Assembly (NCBI RefSeq): GCF_032854445.1
Contig: NC_088301.1
Location: 35,329,187 to 35,393,186 of the forward strand
DNA length: 64,000 nucleotides
Source of the DNA: Liolophura sinensis
Taxonomy: Eukaryota; Mollusca; Polyplacophora; Chitonida; Chitonidae
Direction of reading: 5' to 3'
The translations under genes and the position numbers were made by a program. Below the pieces are notes generated by a model. That model ran no database searches. It had not been told where the DNA came from and worked only from the letters and a program-made list of their open reading frames with translations. Below, in pieces: positions 33,907 through 46,659 of this stretch; the stretch's first letter is position 1, and each line of letters opens with the position of its first letter.

Positions 33907-36045
33907 ATATTTACATTATTAAATGAATTCATAAAATGAACAGGATACGAATGCCAGATCTAAGGATATTTCAAATGCACTATACATCATGTAAGGGAAC
34001 CACTGTCGAAAAGTAAAGATGAGAAATAACTGGCTTGTTTATCTCTCAGATCAGCGATAGGCCTTGCATGATGAATTCCTAAATCTACGGATGATAGTCC
34101 GGTAAGTAGTTTATTCCCCACCTGGCTGTGAATGTAGGAATATCTTCTCAGAGTGGGCGGGTTGACAGTAGCGTCCGTGATGCCGAGCTATCCATGTATG
34201 TTTCTTCAGAAATATACACAAAGTCACTTTCAGGATGAACTGGAATGAAATGTACCTAATGGAACAAAGAGACAATGAGCAATGCAAGTTCCAAAATAAT
34301 GTCTCCAAAAAATAGCAAGTGGCGAAACACAAGCTTACAAAGTGCTGCGTACAGAAAATGGCGTACAAATGACGAATGTCGAATGGTTTGAAAGCCGATA
34401 TCTCCAAACCCAGCAAAATTCTTCAGTGAATGACAGTAAATATGATTGCTCTCAAATAGACTTGAATAAATACCTGTTCACAAATGGACTTGAATGAATG
34501 ACTGCTGTAAAGTGCACTTGAATGAATGAATAACTCCCAGCTTCACAACTCTGTCCGTTCACTGAGATGACTTACCGACCTTAATTTTGATGGCCGTTTG
34601 TTGCTCAGATGCCAATAGATCGTAAAAGCACATTAAACATCGGTAATACCTTGATCTTATGAGCAGATCACTCGAAAACCAAACGCATTCCACAAAAACG
34701 TAACAGGCAGGACAAACACAAATCAAATCTATATATTAACAACAGCGATACCTTAATTTTGAGAACCGTTCGTTAATCAAATACCATGTAATTACATCCT
34801 AAATACTTGAGAAAAGCATACGAAAGCCCTATCTAAAAAGATTCCAAATGCGCCATATAACAACAACGTCGAGTTACGGCAAGTTATGACTGACATTCAG
34901 GTATATAGAGATATTATACCACTGTGTTACGACCCAAACTGTCTGTATTAGAAAGAGATGGCTTGTTAGAAATACACGACAGTTTTGCCGCACAAAAAAG
35001 TAACCAAAACCAGCAGATTTTATTTTACAACAATTTATTAGGTTTAACAAGAACAGATAACAAGAGTTTTACAAATACTAAAGTACTTAAGTTCAACAAG
35101 AAAGGATAGCAGTATCTATACAAATACTAAAGTACTTACATGTACAACAGTGTCAAGTCCAAACGGACGCATATACTCCACAATGCGGAAAACCATACAG
35201 GCATAAATGCACAAATAAGAGGGAAAATCCACAGTATAATTGAGTGTATGACGAAATATACACAAAATTCCACAGACAGGGTCCGTGTACTAAAAAGCAC
35301 TGTGTACAAACGAGCACAAATTAAATATACAAGTTCAGACTGAACAAGTGCTCGGTGGAGATATGATATAACAAAGCCAGAGGCTATGAAGACACCAACA
35401 TTCAGCACAAAGGCCTCCTTAAGTAATACACAGCCAAAGCATCCAAAACTCTCAATAATTCTCCTTTCTCCCCCCTTTGACCTGCTTTCATAGGTCTTAT
35501 ATAGATTGGTGGAATTTTCCAGAATAATAAAATTCTTGAACACTTGTCGTAAACAAACAGGCCCCGAAATGAGCGTATTCTGGAACATTCCAAGGCAGAG
35601 GCAGACAGCAGGCCCCTAACTGCATATGTATACAGTGGCAAGCTAAATTGAGAAGCTGACGGCAGTTGTGCACACAACAATTGGTCCTACACCTTATAAT
35701 ATGTATCCATTGCTTATCCACCTTTCAGCGTAACAGGCAAAATATTCTCTAAAAAACTCCTTTTGCTGTTAAGTAAAACTACATTTAGCCTGTAAAATGT
35801 GTTTCTTTCTTTTGTTCACATGGACAACAATGAAGTTCGTAATAGCCGGTAGCAGGTACATGTACCTTCACAGGCTGTAGAGGCAGTACCCTTCGAAATT
35901 CTATTCCAAATTCTAGACTCGATTTTAGAACGGGCAAGGGTATTCTTTGGTGTTGGATTAGCTAGAGTTGGGACGCTTAGATATTTTGAAAGACTGGAAA
36001 GTCTCTTATAAGATATAAAGCTCGACTTAGATATCCTCCATATTT
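33907..36045. other. No gene supported
   Basis: Short open frames only, including a 150-codon minus-strand one at 35588-35139 without motifs. A 20-bp direct repeat (ACAAATACTAAAGTACTTA) occurs at about 35070 and 35119. TGTTACG at 34925 and CGTAACA at 35729 could be LTR ends, but no flanking duplication supports this. Confidence 0.35.
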
Positions 36046-36061
36046 GGGGGGGGGGGGGGGG
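36046..36061 (+). repeat. Poly-G tract (16 G)
   Basis: A run of 16 G in AT-rich DNA, the second such tract in the window. It creates a poly-Pro stretch in an opposite-strand open frame, which I regard as spurious. Confidence 0.9.
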
Positions 36062-36679
36062 TGTCTGGCGACGCGGACTCCCACAAATCAACATCAGCAA
36101 TTTGCGCTGAAATTTCGACTATGGTGCACTCGAAACAAAATTCTAAATTCCAGTGAATTTTCCTCCTTTTCCATCAAGTAACTCGGCATCAGGTAAATCC
36201 ATAGCCATAATTCCAAAATCCATGAAATTAATAAGAAGCTGATGAACACGCCATTTGCCATATTTTGGAGAGACAGGGAACTGATCCGAACTCAAAAGCA
36301 AAATTCCAACTAAAGACGGAGTGCACCTAAACACTTTAGGCCAAGAACTGTTCTACCGGTTTGCGCCGTCGTGAGTCAACAAATATAATAAATAACTACA
36401 ATGGAAAAGAGGCCGTCAATTTAAGAACATTTCAAGAAAAAATGAAGAAACCAAATGAATCCAAGGAGCCGCGTAAAATGAACAACCAGACTTAAAGCCG
36501 AAAAATTCCACAATTCTAGGACTTTCCCTTTACTCATTGCTAGCCCACCAAACGTAAGCAACCAAAAACCACCCAGACGAGTATTTTTTATCCAACAAAA
36601 CAAAAACACCTAACCCTGTCTCTAACAAAGTGACATTCCATATGTCCTCTATCTACGTATACATATAGCAGATATATAG

Positions 36680-36785
36680 CCAAAAGATGACCCATATTTC
36701 CCTTAAATCCAGCACAGGGGGTAAATATATAAAGCCTTTGCTATATACGGATTGTTTAAAGCTAGCTACATAGTTTCCCTTGTTT
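36680..36785 (+). repeat. R2 repeat copy
   Basis: It carries the R2 core: CCCTTAAATCCAGCA, TAAATATAT, CCTTTGCTATATACGGATTG, TTTAAAGCTAGCTACATAG. The same core recurs at 46300-46515 (minus), 50330-50560 and 53255-53470. Confidence 0.7.
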
Positions 36786-37199
36786 GATTCGAATTTAGTC
36801 TATAATTACTCGTAGTACTAGATGTATTGTACATATGAATTATTTTACTGTTACACAGATATATTCTATCTCATCTCCTTAGGTATTAATCACTCATCTG
36901 ATCATTAGACTGAAACTTGAAATGAAAATGTGCACTTCTCACATCTTTTAATGACTAGTAGTAATTAAAACATAATCCCATCATACCATTCTAAACCACT
37001 ATACTAATAATACTAGATCAACAAACAAAACAGGAGGCATTTAGGGAAAGCCATATAAGATTGTATAGTATAGACACAGAAAAAAAATATTTTAAATATC
37101 ACGGCAAGCCTATGTAAAAACCTGATCAAAATCAGACCAGCCACGGCAAAGTTGAATGACCATGTCATTGTCTAACTCAAAACTCGCCCTGCTTATTGT

Positions 37200-38830
37200 T
37201 ACTCACTGTACAATCCGTCCTTGTTTGGAACGACAATGATCATCTGACAAGGTTTATATAGTCCAGGTCTGGCGAGACCTTTGCCCTTAGCAACACCATC
37301 TGCATCTGCCGAAGCGACAAAGTTTGCTGCAGTTCTCTTAATCAGTTTTGCCCTGTTAATACTATTGTCACGTTTCTGGTGGCAAAGTGCATCAAGTCAG
37401 TAATGGTTTTATGGGCCATTTATGTCCAAGCGTTAGTGGTAATGCGGCCTTTTGCAGAGAATCAACTCGTAACAATTGCTGCCGAGAATGACATAACTAG
37501 TTAAACCTCCACCACCAAGAGAAAGTCTATCTTCTTTTAAGCTGTTTCTTCCAGTTACAGTTACGCCAAACACCGCTCCGGCCGCTTTGAGTCCCTTAAA
37601 CTGCTGGATAGCTCGTTGTGCGGAAAAGTATACGTTGGTTCATTTGGAGATCTATAATGTTAAATTGCAAACTGAACATCCTCCTAAAGAAGTCCTGCAT
37701 ATGCTTCAATTCTTCAGGTGAAGGTTTTGATTTCGTGACAGTGGGCCACATGGTAGCATCCAACCAAGCTGTATGTGAAAGAATGCCAGTCTCACTATTG
37801 ATTTTTTTTTTTTACACCTTTACGCGGTACTCTCAGTGAGGTTTTGGATGACCTCTTCCCTTTCCAAGTGGGGTTATTTGGATTGCAGATTCACAGTCGT
37901 TTTAGAGGAACTGGCTCAGAACACACAAATGTTCAAGAGATCCCCCCAAGCTGTTTCGTTTTCTTACACGCGCGGGCTTCATCGACGGAAGGTGTACTGC
38001 ATGCTGCTCAAAAAATGGTTCACTGATGTTGTGACGCCAGTAATTACGGAATCGGTAGTCACCGATGCTGTAGATGTTTTAGTGATTTGAATCTCTTTCT
38101 CACTGGGCTCTTCTGAAAACCCTTGAAGCTTCAGTTTGAGTGTCGGCACTTTTACGTGAGCATGTCCATTAAGCTTGCATAGCCTTGCACATTTTATTCA
38201 GAACATACAATATGTCCAGGTGTGCATAACACCTGCCAAGAATTCTTCCATCCAGAAATCAGTCTTCAGAAATTCATTACATTTTGAAGCATTAGTAAAT
38301 TCAATAGCTTCTGCACGATCAGCGAACAGAGGGTCTGTAATGCTCTATAATGATAGGCTACAAACCGGGTGCCTGTTAACTTAAAGGGCTTATTTACTTT
38401 GCATTCATGTGTCTTGACCAAGCCTGAACATTCGGTTTGTGAGGTTCTGAAATGGAGGAATGCTGCCTGAAGGAATTCATCAATCTCATTAAATTTAATG
38501 TTCTGCAAAGCATCAATAACAGCAAGCTAAAAACTAAGGCGATGCATTGTCACAAACCATTCTCCATGTTGTCCCCTCTGCCTTGGGGAGAGCCAAAATT
38601 GGTCGCTGTGACATCAGCTTAAAGCCCCAATCATTTTATCCTTGAAGACATCCAAGGTTGTTTTCAGTTTCTGGTTTGGAATGACAGGTAGGCGAATGGG
38701 CTCACAGTTGCACAGTGTTTTTTCGTGTTCACGAAGTTTCCAGTCTGTGGGGTCATTTACAAACAGTGAGCGCTGACCACATTGCACTGCATGGGTAAGA
38801 TTTGCTTCAGAAGGCTCCATTAATAAAAGT
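37200..38830 (-). pseudogene. Unrecognised minus-strand coding debris, part 1
   Basis: Protein-like stretches appear in alternating minus-strand frames: SEANLTHAVQCGQRSLFVND and DWKLREHEKTLCNCEP (38820-38614), NEIDEFLQAAFLHFRTSQTE (about 38480) and ADADGVAKGKGLARPGLYKP (about 37310-37240). Composition looks coding and frames change at intervals, as in an old pseudogene. I do not recognise the family. Confidence 0.35.
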
Positions 38831-39018
38831 CGAATTTAACTCTCAAACCAACGGCTCTCCTTACATACAACAGCTCACCTCTATATGAAAGTATCTTTTA
38901 GAAGACACTAAACCTATCATTTAAAAACGACATAAAATGTCCACTGTGTAAATAAGATTTAATATCTTTTCTGATTTCCCTGGCAATAAAATGAATATAT
39001 GCTTTACAAACATGACCA

Positions 39019-39288
39019 TTAACTCATGATCCAGGCAACACCATTTTCAGTGAGCCAACTGACGAGTTTTGGATCATCAGAAAATGGCTTTCCGTTTTCA
39101 GCAAAGTACCACGCTATCTTCATTAGCTTCACACAGTGTTTAATGGCGAAGTCTTGCGTTATACCAAAGCTTTGTGCAGAGTCTGATAAAAAGGCAGGAC
39201 AGTTACTGTCCAAACGTCTTACTAAACTTGGTAGGAGCAGATACAGTTGAAAAATCTCGCATAAAAAAAAAGATATATACACAAACAA
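39019..39288 (-). pseudogene. Unrecognised minus-strand coding debris, part 2
   Basis: An open frame of about 89 codons with SNCPAFLSDSAQSFGITQDF and KLMKIAWYFAENGKPFSDD. It reads like a folded helical domain, but no family comes to mind. It lies in line with the debris on either side and may be an exon of the same gene. Confidence 0.35.
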
Positions 39289-40599
39289 TATGACGATATT
39301 TTAGGGGTATCCAAAAAGATAGATAGGTAAAATGACTTCACGGGTACCGTATATCCGTCAAAGTGCAAGGCCTAGGTATTTGTGTTGACTGCCACACAAT
39401 AGTTTGTTTTTCTACGTCAGCTGTGTAAAAGACAGCAATAAAAAAGACAATTAATGACGGTAAGGTGGGGTTGGGACACTGGACACGGAACACGGGGATC
39501 AACTATCAGTCGGTTTTCACAGCTTCCAGAGGAAGGTACATATGTCATCTATGCTATGATTTTCCATCAGTCTATATATTATTGACCATCATGTATGGTG
39601 GTTTAATGCTGTATAAAGGGAAAATGGCGACCGTTGTCACACACCCATGTCTATAAATCCATAACTACACTACTATTGTGAACACTGGTCTGCTCCTCAT
39701 AAAACAGAGATGAATATTGCTTCAAAAACGCCTCATTTTCGTCTATCTTCAAAGTTTCCTGAGTGTTCTTGGCAAGTGCTTCAACGCGCATACCTTCGCG
39801 GCTTCTAAAAGATTTTGTAGCATTTATGACCTTATGACACAGTCAGTCTTCATTAACAAGCACATGTGGATGGCATGCAAAATCCGGGTTACTTTGAGTT
39901 ATCACTGTGTAGCGATGACATTCGCCTATTCCTATTGTCATTCCTTGATATCTATGAATTTTAGTTCCCCAGCATAAACCTTGAGGTATTTGTTTCCTTG
40001 TGCCACGACCAGTCAATTCTCAGGTCATCTTGTCCCACAGGAACTAGATGGGACTCATCTTTCATAATGCTGGCACACAGGGTTGATGCCAGAAAATTTT
40101 CTTGAGCCCTTATTTGAGTTCCTATATAAAAAATGGGCCGGGGTCTAGATTGCTAGAAATGCATTCTCAGTCATTTCTGGCAATCTGATAGACAATATCA
40201 AGGGTGCAAGTTTTGACTATTTTGTACATAATAATTGTTGAAATTGTTTTCATCAGTACAACATTTGTGAGATTGCAGGGTTCCCTGAACAGGGCCTTTC
40301 AGCCAAAACAAAAAATAAGTACCTCTATATTAACTAGGGGTTAATGTCGGATTGCTGTCGGATTCTTCTTTATTTCATATCTGTTCAGTAACTTCTCTCA
40401 TATTATAGTACATATACCTTCAGATGACATTTTTGAAACAGGTCTTTGGTTCATAACTTCGGAACTGAAAAGTAACTGTTTCATCAATTGCATGTGAACA
40501 GTGTTTTTGGACTAAGCACTGAATACTGATAAGCCAGGATTAGATGCTTTCCATTCCGAAGAAATTCACACTGACAAACAACTCTGATTGTCTACAGGC

Positions 40600-40970
40600 G
40601 CATGTTAATATTATGCCTTAACATGTCATCTACAAAAGCAGATACTGCTACTTGTGAAAGTTCATCATGTCCTTCGACAGAAACTCTCAAAATCTGAACC
40701 TTCTGACAAGCGAGTTCTCGAAGCAGTCTTGTTAAGTCTGAGTTGGCTGAACCCTCTCCACAGAGCTACTTGTAAATGGCAATAACATATATAATGTTAG
40801 CAGAAAACTAAAGTTAGGAAACTGTTCCAAAAACAATGATTTTTCCTGCAGTTCCTCATAGTACAGCCTTTAGCTTAGCCTCCATTTGCTCCTCGGTCAC
40901 AACAAGCATTTTCTGTCATAAATCATACACCAGACGAAAGGGGGTTAATTTGCCATCAGGATGATGTACA
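40600..40970 (-). pseudogene. Unrecognised minus-strand coding debris, part 3
   Basis: Two protein-like stretches: HPDGKLTPFRLVYDL with KMLVVTEEQMEAKLKAVL (about 40965-40860), and GEGSANSDLTRLLRELACQK running into VSVEGHDELSQVAVSAFVDD (about 40780-40620). Stops separate them. Family unknown. Confidence 0.33.
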
Positions 40971-41679
40971 TTTGATCAATATACATGTAGCAGAATTCAC
41001 GAACTGTGACAGTGAATAAAAAGTGATTTCCCACAGCTAAACAGTAAACCTGATTCACGTGAATGCAGTATTTTCAGCATGACAACAACGACACCACCAC
41101 ATCCGGCACACGCAGAGTATACACAGATAGTACACACACTTCAATGATTTTGAACGTTATTATAGTAAAGTATTGATAACAACAGTGGAATTGCAAAAAA
41201 AAGACTTACGTTTTTGTATTCGATACAGTTTCACTTTCACGTATACCACGAGGCTGTCAGACAAGTACATGTACTCGGGAACCTTCGGCTACGTGGTCGT
41301 CTTCCGTCATTACGGAAATCTCCGAGGTTTGCCGAATGAACTGAAGGTAATGATTGTAAGCTTCACGATACGTTCCCGTTATCACGCTTACTTATGGGCA
41401 CAAACTAAAATAGTGACGTCAGACGACAAAAGTAACACAAAATTCTGTTTTGACTTCCCACAAAATTTATTTGGCTTCCTAGAAGAGTCTGTTTGACGGA
41501 CACAACCAGACCCTGTCCTCATCCCTGGCACAGTATACTTGTAAAGCCAACCGTGACTAGTTCAGGTAACTCTTGCATAGTATCTTGTCCAGCTAGGTAT
41601 ATTATGCCTATCACCATTATCATTGCATATTAAACCATAGTCAACAAGTAAATTACACCATAACAGAGATGTAATGTAC

Positions 41680-42233
41680 ACACCAAGCCATTAGCCTTAT
41701 CAGCTAGTGAATGGTCACTGTGAAAACGTTTTGAAGTTGCAATTAACTTGGCAACGTGTGCATATTTGTTGACTTCTTGGAGTCGAACTAAATTATGCTT
41801 CATCTCTCCTACATGTGTTGGAAAAACAAACAGTGCTTGCTCTTTCGTGTTTTCGATCTGCCGAGTTCCATGTGAAAGTGCAAGATTTTTTCACTGGAAT
41901 TTCTGAAGCCACAATGCCTGTTTCTTGGTTACTTTGTAATTTCTAAGACCTATTAAAGTGTCTTTAAAAGTAGATTTGATGCTCTGCCTGACATACAATA
42001 GTTGTCAGGTCAACAGCTTGGTCAAATGTTTCATACTGGAGCAGCATGCATTGCTGATTGTGCTCTGTTTTTACAGTTGAAAACAAAATTTCGACAACTT
42101 TCAGTATCCAAAATCTACATGTCCCTTTCCATGTTTGATCGAGATGTTTGATGTCTTGTATTATTCTCCAGTTTGGATTGACGAAGAACCAACACAATAC
42201 AGCAGTAATATTCAGATAGGGGCGAAGTTGCAT
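41680..42233 (-). pseudogene. Unrecognised minus-strand coding debris, part 4
   Basis: The first frame reads NPNWRIIQDIKHLDQTWKGT. A second frame, open except for one TGA, reads SIKSTFKDTLIGLRNYKVTK and later FVFPTHVGEMKHNLVRLQEV up to a donor-like GTGTGT at about 41684. It is probably the 5' part of the same unknown gene as parts 1-3. Confidence 0.35.
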
Positions 42234-42618
42234 GAATATGGGACACTGAAATTACTAAAACGTAAAAAAACTCTACCACGTTTACATATATGATTTACAC
42301 AACGGTATATTCGTTATCAGTCTAGACTTAAATAATTATCCAGTCGAGTACTTTTTGTGACTAGGCCATTACGTTCTACGTTTTTAGATCCATACATGCT
42401 TAAATATGTAAAACTGATGACTACTCCAATAGAATGGCAAACCGGCCAACTCATAAGAACATTTAATTGCTGGAGTACGACGTTAAACCCCAAGCACTCA
42501 CTCAATTACTAGAACATCTCGTTTCAGAGTGCTCATCAGTAATTTGGAATAAAAGCTTTTAGCTGTTGATGATGTAGAATCTGAACAATGCAACAGGTCA
42601 TAGAAAAGGTTAACTGAA

Positions 42619-42773
42619 TATAAGAGGCATGTCCGAGATTCATATACCATTCGTAGTCCGTAAAAGGCGTTTCAAGTCGATAATCGCAAGATCCATTTCC
42701 AAAACAACCTTTAACACTAGCTCCCAAAGACAAAGGTATGTAAGAAATTATACAAATAAGAAATAAAGCCGGT
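42619..42773 (+). repeat. R1 repeat copy (short)
   Basis: It shares ATACCATTCGTAGTCCGTAA, TCGATAATCGCAAGATCC, the ACACTAGCTCCCAAAGAC block and AAGAAATTATACAAATA with the copies at 46660 and 49172. It stops at AAAGCCGGT, where those copies continue. Confidence 0.85.
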
Positions 42774-42774
42774 T

Positions 42775-42985
42775 CACAGATGACTCATTACCTTTGCATG
42801 CATAGCCACATACATACATTTCGATGGCAATGACTTTGCCAACAGATGGGTTTTCTGGATTACTCGTTGAGACTGTTACAGAGATATCTCCATTGGCCCT
42901 CCAAACCCTTTGGGTGATGTTTAAAATGTTTAACTAATGTAAGATGATCGCTTTCCACTTCGCAGTTCCCATTTACCATATTCAC
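42775..42985 (-). pseudogene. Helitron-like protein fragment
   Basis: The minus strand reads ESDHLTLVKHFKHHP, then in another frame QRVWRANGDISVTVSTSNPE and AIEMYVCGYACKGNES. The Trp-Arg-Ala-Asn-Gly-Asp and YxxGYxCKGN motifs recall the region just after the Rep core in Helitron-type proteins. It ends where the R1 copy begins. The assignment is tentative. Confidence 0.4.
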
Positions 42986-42999
42986 CATACTATAGTATA

Positions 43000-44055
43000 G
43001 ATACTATACCAGATAATTTTCATATTGTGACTATATATGTTGATTTGAAAAAGTATATGAAGACAAATTAGCTTAGAAAACATTCAACACAAAGCAGACA
43101 GTTTAGAACATGCGTGTGACGTCAGTATTGTTGCACATACATCAATCCGATGACTCGCACATATTGGTTACATATGTGATGTCTCAATTATTTACGTTGC
43201 AAATGTAATAATCTCTGATTATCGGCCTTCTACATTAATCTATGCTCATTATGGTAATGCTCATTACGTTTTGTGCTTACCTTAATTTTCGAAGCAATAG
43301 TTTTGTTCATACTGAAACTGTTAACAATTATTATTTGCTTAAAAGCAGAAAATCACAAGATACCAGTCAATTCCAGGGATGGCATTCAATGAGAGCACAT
43401 TAAGTCGTATATTTGAGGAAAAATGCAGAAAGTTAATTTTGAATATAAGACTTACAGCATAGAGAGTAAAACCGGAGCGATGATGGCCAGTTGTCAATGT
43501 ACCCCCGTTAGGGTTTTATTCTATCTGTTCATGAAAATGTTTAAAAAGTAACAAATTATACGCAAATCCCCCCCTTATCAAAATGGCTGAAGCAGAATTA
43601 ATTGAAATAAATGCAATCATGTTAATTACAATATTTCGGACGTTACTGGCCTAGAAGTACCCAAAATAATGTGTTTTCATCACGTTTAAGATACAATCTC
43701 ATTAAAGCAATGGGAAGGGATTGCTGTAATTATACTCCGGCATAGTCTCTTTAGGCGATGACACTAATATTTATTTATGGCGCCAATAATCTAGAGCTGC
43801 ACACACAATATTATTTATCGACCAGTAGTACAGTTCCCAGCCCAACAAGTAAGCTGCACTCCATCTTTTCAGTGTATTTCATTCAGGTGGAATCAGTCCT
43901 CGCTGTCTCCAAAAAGCCGCCATGGTACTACTGCCTGATCTTTAATAGTTATTAAATCTTGAATCTTTATTGTATCTAACTACTGAAATTTTCTTAAGTA
44001 CCTGACGATATAAAAGCTTCCTGAGATCCTACTAATTTTGATTTTTTTTGTACAT
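43000..44055. other. No gene supported
   Basis: AT-rich sequence with only short open frames and no recognisable motif. Confidence 0.4.
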
Positions 44056-44355
44056 TCACCTGCGAAGCCTAAAAGTCCAAATAGCTGATGGTGCCTTGTT
44101 GAATTTGTATCATTTCCACCAATGTGTAAAATTACCAATTTAGGCTTTGTGTTCCAAGATACATTCCAGCTCTTTCGGGTATCTTAGGGTCCAAACTCGA
44201 GCCCTGTCAATGTCGAAAAATTGAATGTCATGGCCTGTTCGAAAATTAATTATTACTATAATACAACTATTAACCATGGGCATGCTATATACATGAGCAT
44301 ACAATATACGTGAGCATAAATTTCCCACAAGTAACGTATACGATTTCATTTTCAT
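44056..44355 (-). pseudogene. SGNH/GDSL-hydrolase-like fragment
   Basis: The minus strand reads INFRTGHDIQFFDIDRARVW and KELECILEH. After a one-base shift it continues PKLVILHIGGNDTNSTRHH. The GGND block (44106-44120) matches the conserved Gly-Asn-Asp region of SGNH hydrolases, whose Asn belongs to the oxyanion hole. The catalytic Ser and the Asp-x-x-His blocks are not visible. Such domains occur in some invertebrate mobile elements. Confidence 0.42.
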
Positions 44356-44489
44356 ACTATTAATTTTTCATCATTAAAATACATGTGGGCATAGACTGAG
44401 TTAATAAACATATTTCGGCATTATTGTGCGTCATCAGTATAGGGTAATTTGTACGTGTAAGAACCATTTACAGGCGTTTGAAACAGAAA

Positions 44490-45010
44490 CTAGAATGTAC
44501 AACTATGCGTTGAAACAGATATATACCAACCAATATGGACGTTGCAGATCGATGATCACAAGGCCAATTTCCAAACCGCCAAATAACTATTCATGGAAAT
44601 GTATGTTGTATATAAGTATATAAGTTGTCGATAATAAAATATTGAAATATTCTAATGTACACTAAAAAACTATCAAATAAATAATAAAATATGCATCTTG
44701 TGTGTTGTTCATATTTCCAAGGTTACGAATTAATTCAATACGATGAATATACAGCCCAAGCACCCCATGAGCGGAATTAGAAACAATCATAGAGCAGAGT
44801 GCCAGAGACTATGGATACAATGTGCAAGTTTACTTACAAGAGAAGTATACTCATTGTGAGAGTTAAAGTGAAAGCGTTTAATGGATTATCACCCTGACAC
44901 ACGTGATTTTGCAGTAATAACTTTTGACGTTGATAGAAATCGTCACATAACACACAGGATCTGACAAATCTTACAAGTTGAGATATGTACACGTTGTAGT
45001 CTACAAGTAT
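44490..45010 (+). repeat. R1 repeat copy (diverged, long)
   Basis: The head block ACTATGCGTTGAAACAGATA is followed by a TCGATGATCACAAGGCCAAT segment, the AATTCAATACGATGAATATA block near 44730, GCGGAATTAGA, and a tail with TATACTCATTGTGAGAG and AAATCGTCACATAACA. The tail is shared with 50035-50220, so the full R1 unit is at least about 500 bp. Confidence 0.65.
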
Positions 45011-45177
45011 TGGTAGTGCTATTTGGTTTCTTGGTGCAATGTGAGGAGTACCATTTATATCAGCAGATATTGTTTTTGACAGATTGACACCGTGAAAATG
45101 GTACCTGTGGAGTTGTGTATAACGTGATTTACGTTGATTTAAAGTTGTGGTTATGCTAAATTTAAGCTTATTTACTT

Positions 45178-45350
45178 ACTGTTTGGAAGGAAAAGCAGTC
45201 TATTGTTCTGTTTAAGTCCATGTGTCAACAAGACTTTCCCTGTGATTGTCAACTTTGCGTTATAATAAGAACTTTCTTGTACATGAGGAAAATATTTCTC
45301 AAAACATTTATAATTTTGGTGGCAACTTGTTATGTGATGATCATAACCCT
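45178..45350 (-). CDS. Possible exon of an unknown gene
   Basis: On the minus strand an acceptor with a good pyrimidine tract (CATTTTCTCATCAG) is followed by an open stretch GYDHHITSCHQNYKCFEKYF and NAKLTITGKVLLTHGLKQNN, ending at a strong donor GTAAGTAA at about 45177. The residues look protein-like. Upstream, at 45800-45600, further minus-strand protein-like debris is broken by stops. No family recognised. Confidence 0.28.
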
Positions 45351-46299
45351 GATGAGAAAATGACAAGAATGTTCTCACTTGTCCTGGGTGGATACAAGTT
45401 GACATAACCCAGATTTATTTGAACTATTACTAAAATTATTTTATTTTGTCCATTGGTCTCAGTCGAAGTAGAGGAATGGGGTTCAGGGGCAAAATAAGTT
45501 GAATGTGGCAGCTCTGCTGACATACGTGATGAATCATCTAAATGGATGTGCTATCGCTCAGTGCGTGTGCTCTTTTTCCTCTGTTCAAACTGATGCTTAA
45601 CTTCAAGAGTCTCTGCACAGTTTAATGTGTTACAAAACTTTTCCTTATTTAGGATGACCTTGCTTTGCGTCCACCATGTCAGAAAACGAAACTTATGGAA
45701 GATATGCGTCACTGTCAAAGTGTGGATCTTGTTCATTTGTTGATACATTTGTATATATGAGAATTTCAAGAAGCATTTTCTTTGACAAGACACTGAATGT
45801 ACGGAGGAATAAATTAAGAAGCTGATGTTTACTTTTAATGGGCATAGATTCAAGGCACTTTTTGTTTATTGGTTGGATAGTCTAGGCAAAAGCAATTAAA
45901 GTCATATTTATAGTTGCATATTGTATTACAGCTGTAAATCGTCAGACTTCACTTACTGTCTATGTAAACGTATCATAGCTGGTGTTAAGTTATCACTATC
46001 GGAGAGGAAACGCTAACCAAATGACTTCTTCTACTTCCAGATAGCATTACCCTGACTCAAGAATAAACCAAAGAATAGCACATTTGAATAAACTGAATAG
46101 ATATAATTGAACAATTACAACCTATATATAACATGCAAATAAATGTAAACAACATTTGAGTTCTTGCGGAGATACAGCAGGCATAATTCCAGCCTAAACA
46201 CACGTTGTCTCAATAGCAAGTCTCAGTCCACAAAAACAGGTTAAACCACAATAAAAGACAACGCTGGCATTGGCAGTTTAGCCGCACTAAAATAACAAT

Positions 46300-46515
46300 G
46301 AAAGAACTATGTAGCTAGCTTTAAACAATCCGTACATAGCAAAGGCCGTATATATTCACTTTTGCTGGATTTAAGGGAAATGGCATATTGATGATCTGCT
46401 GGTTTTAAGCAATCCATGTATGAGCAAGGCTGTGAAGGATATTTACCCATCTTTACTAGATTTAAAGAAAACCACACTCTCCAGATGGTATCTTATCTTA
46501 TCTGGCCCTACATTT
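46300..46515 (-). repeat. R2 repeat, two units in tandem
   Basis: On the minus strand, two R2 units of about 95 bp follow each other. One starts CCATCTGGAGAGTG and has TGGATTGCTTAAAACC. The second has CCCTTAAATCCAGCAAAAG and CGGATTGTTTAAAGCTAGC. The order relative to R1 (46660) is head-to-head. Confidence 0.68.
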
Positions 46516-46659
46516 GTGTAAAGGCCACAACGGTTTCCGCCCTATTCGCAGACTTTAAAACAGGGATTGTTTCAATTTTGACATTGTAAATTTCCTTTGC
46601 CTGGACAGCAATACACCAAAATTATTACTGTGAAAACTGTGAAAGGTTGTTCCATCAAA

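Noticed and set aside
35136-35588. 150-codon hydrophobic minus-strand open frame
   Set aside because: No family motif and no splice or start context; the hydrophobic look follows from base composition.
34925-35735. Possible solo LTR with TGTTACG...CGTAACA ends
   Set aside because: The flanks show no matching target duplication, and CGTAACAGGCA occurs again at 34699, so the ends may be coincidence.
35816-36100. Open frame with a poly-Pro stretch
   Set aside because: The Pro run is created by the 16-G tract; nothing else supports coding.
42455-42505. SINE-like tail (ACGACGTTAAACCCC then AAGCACTCACTCA)
   Set aside because: It resembles tails seen in molluscan SINEs, but no head or body is present and the match is too short to call.
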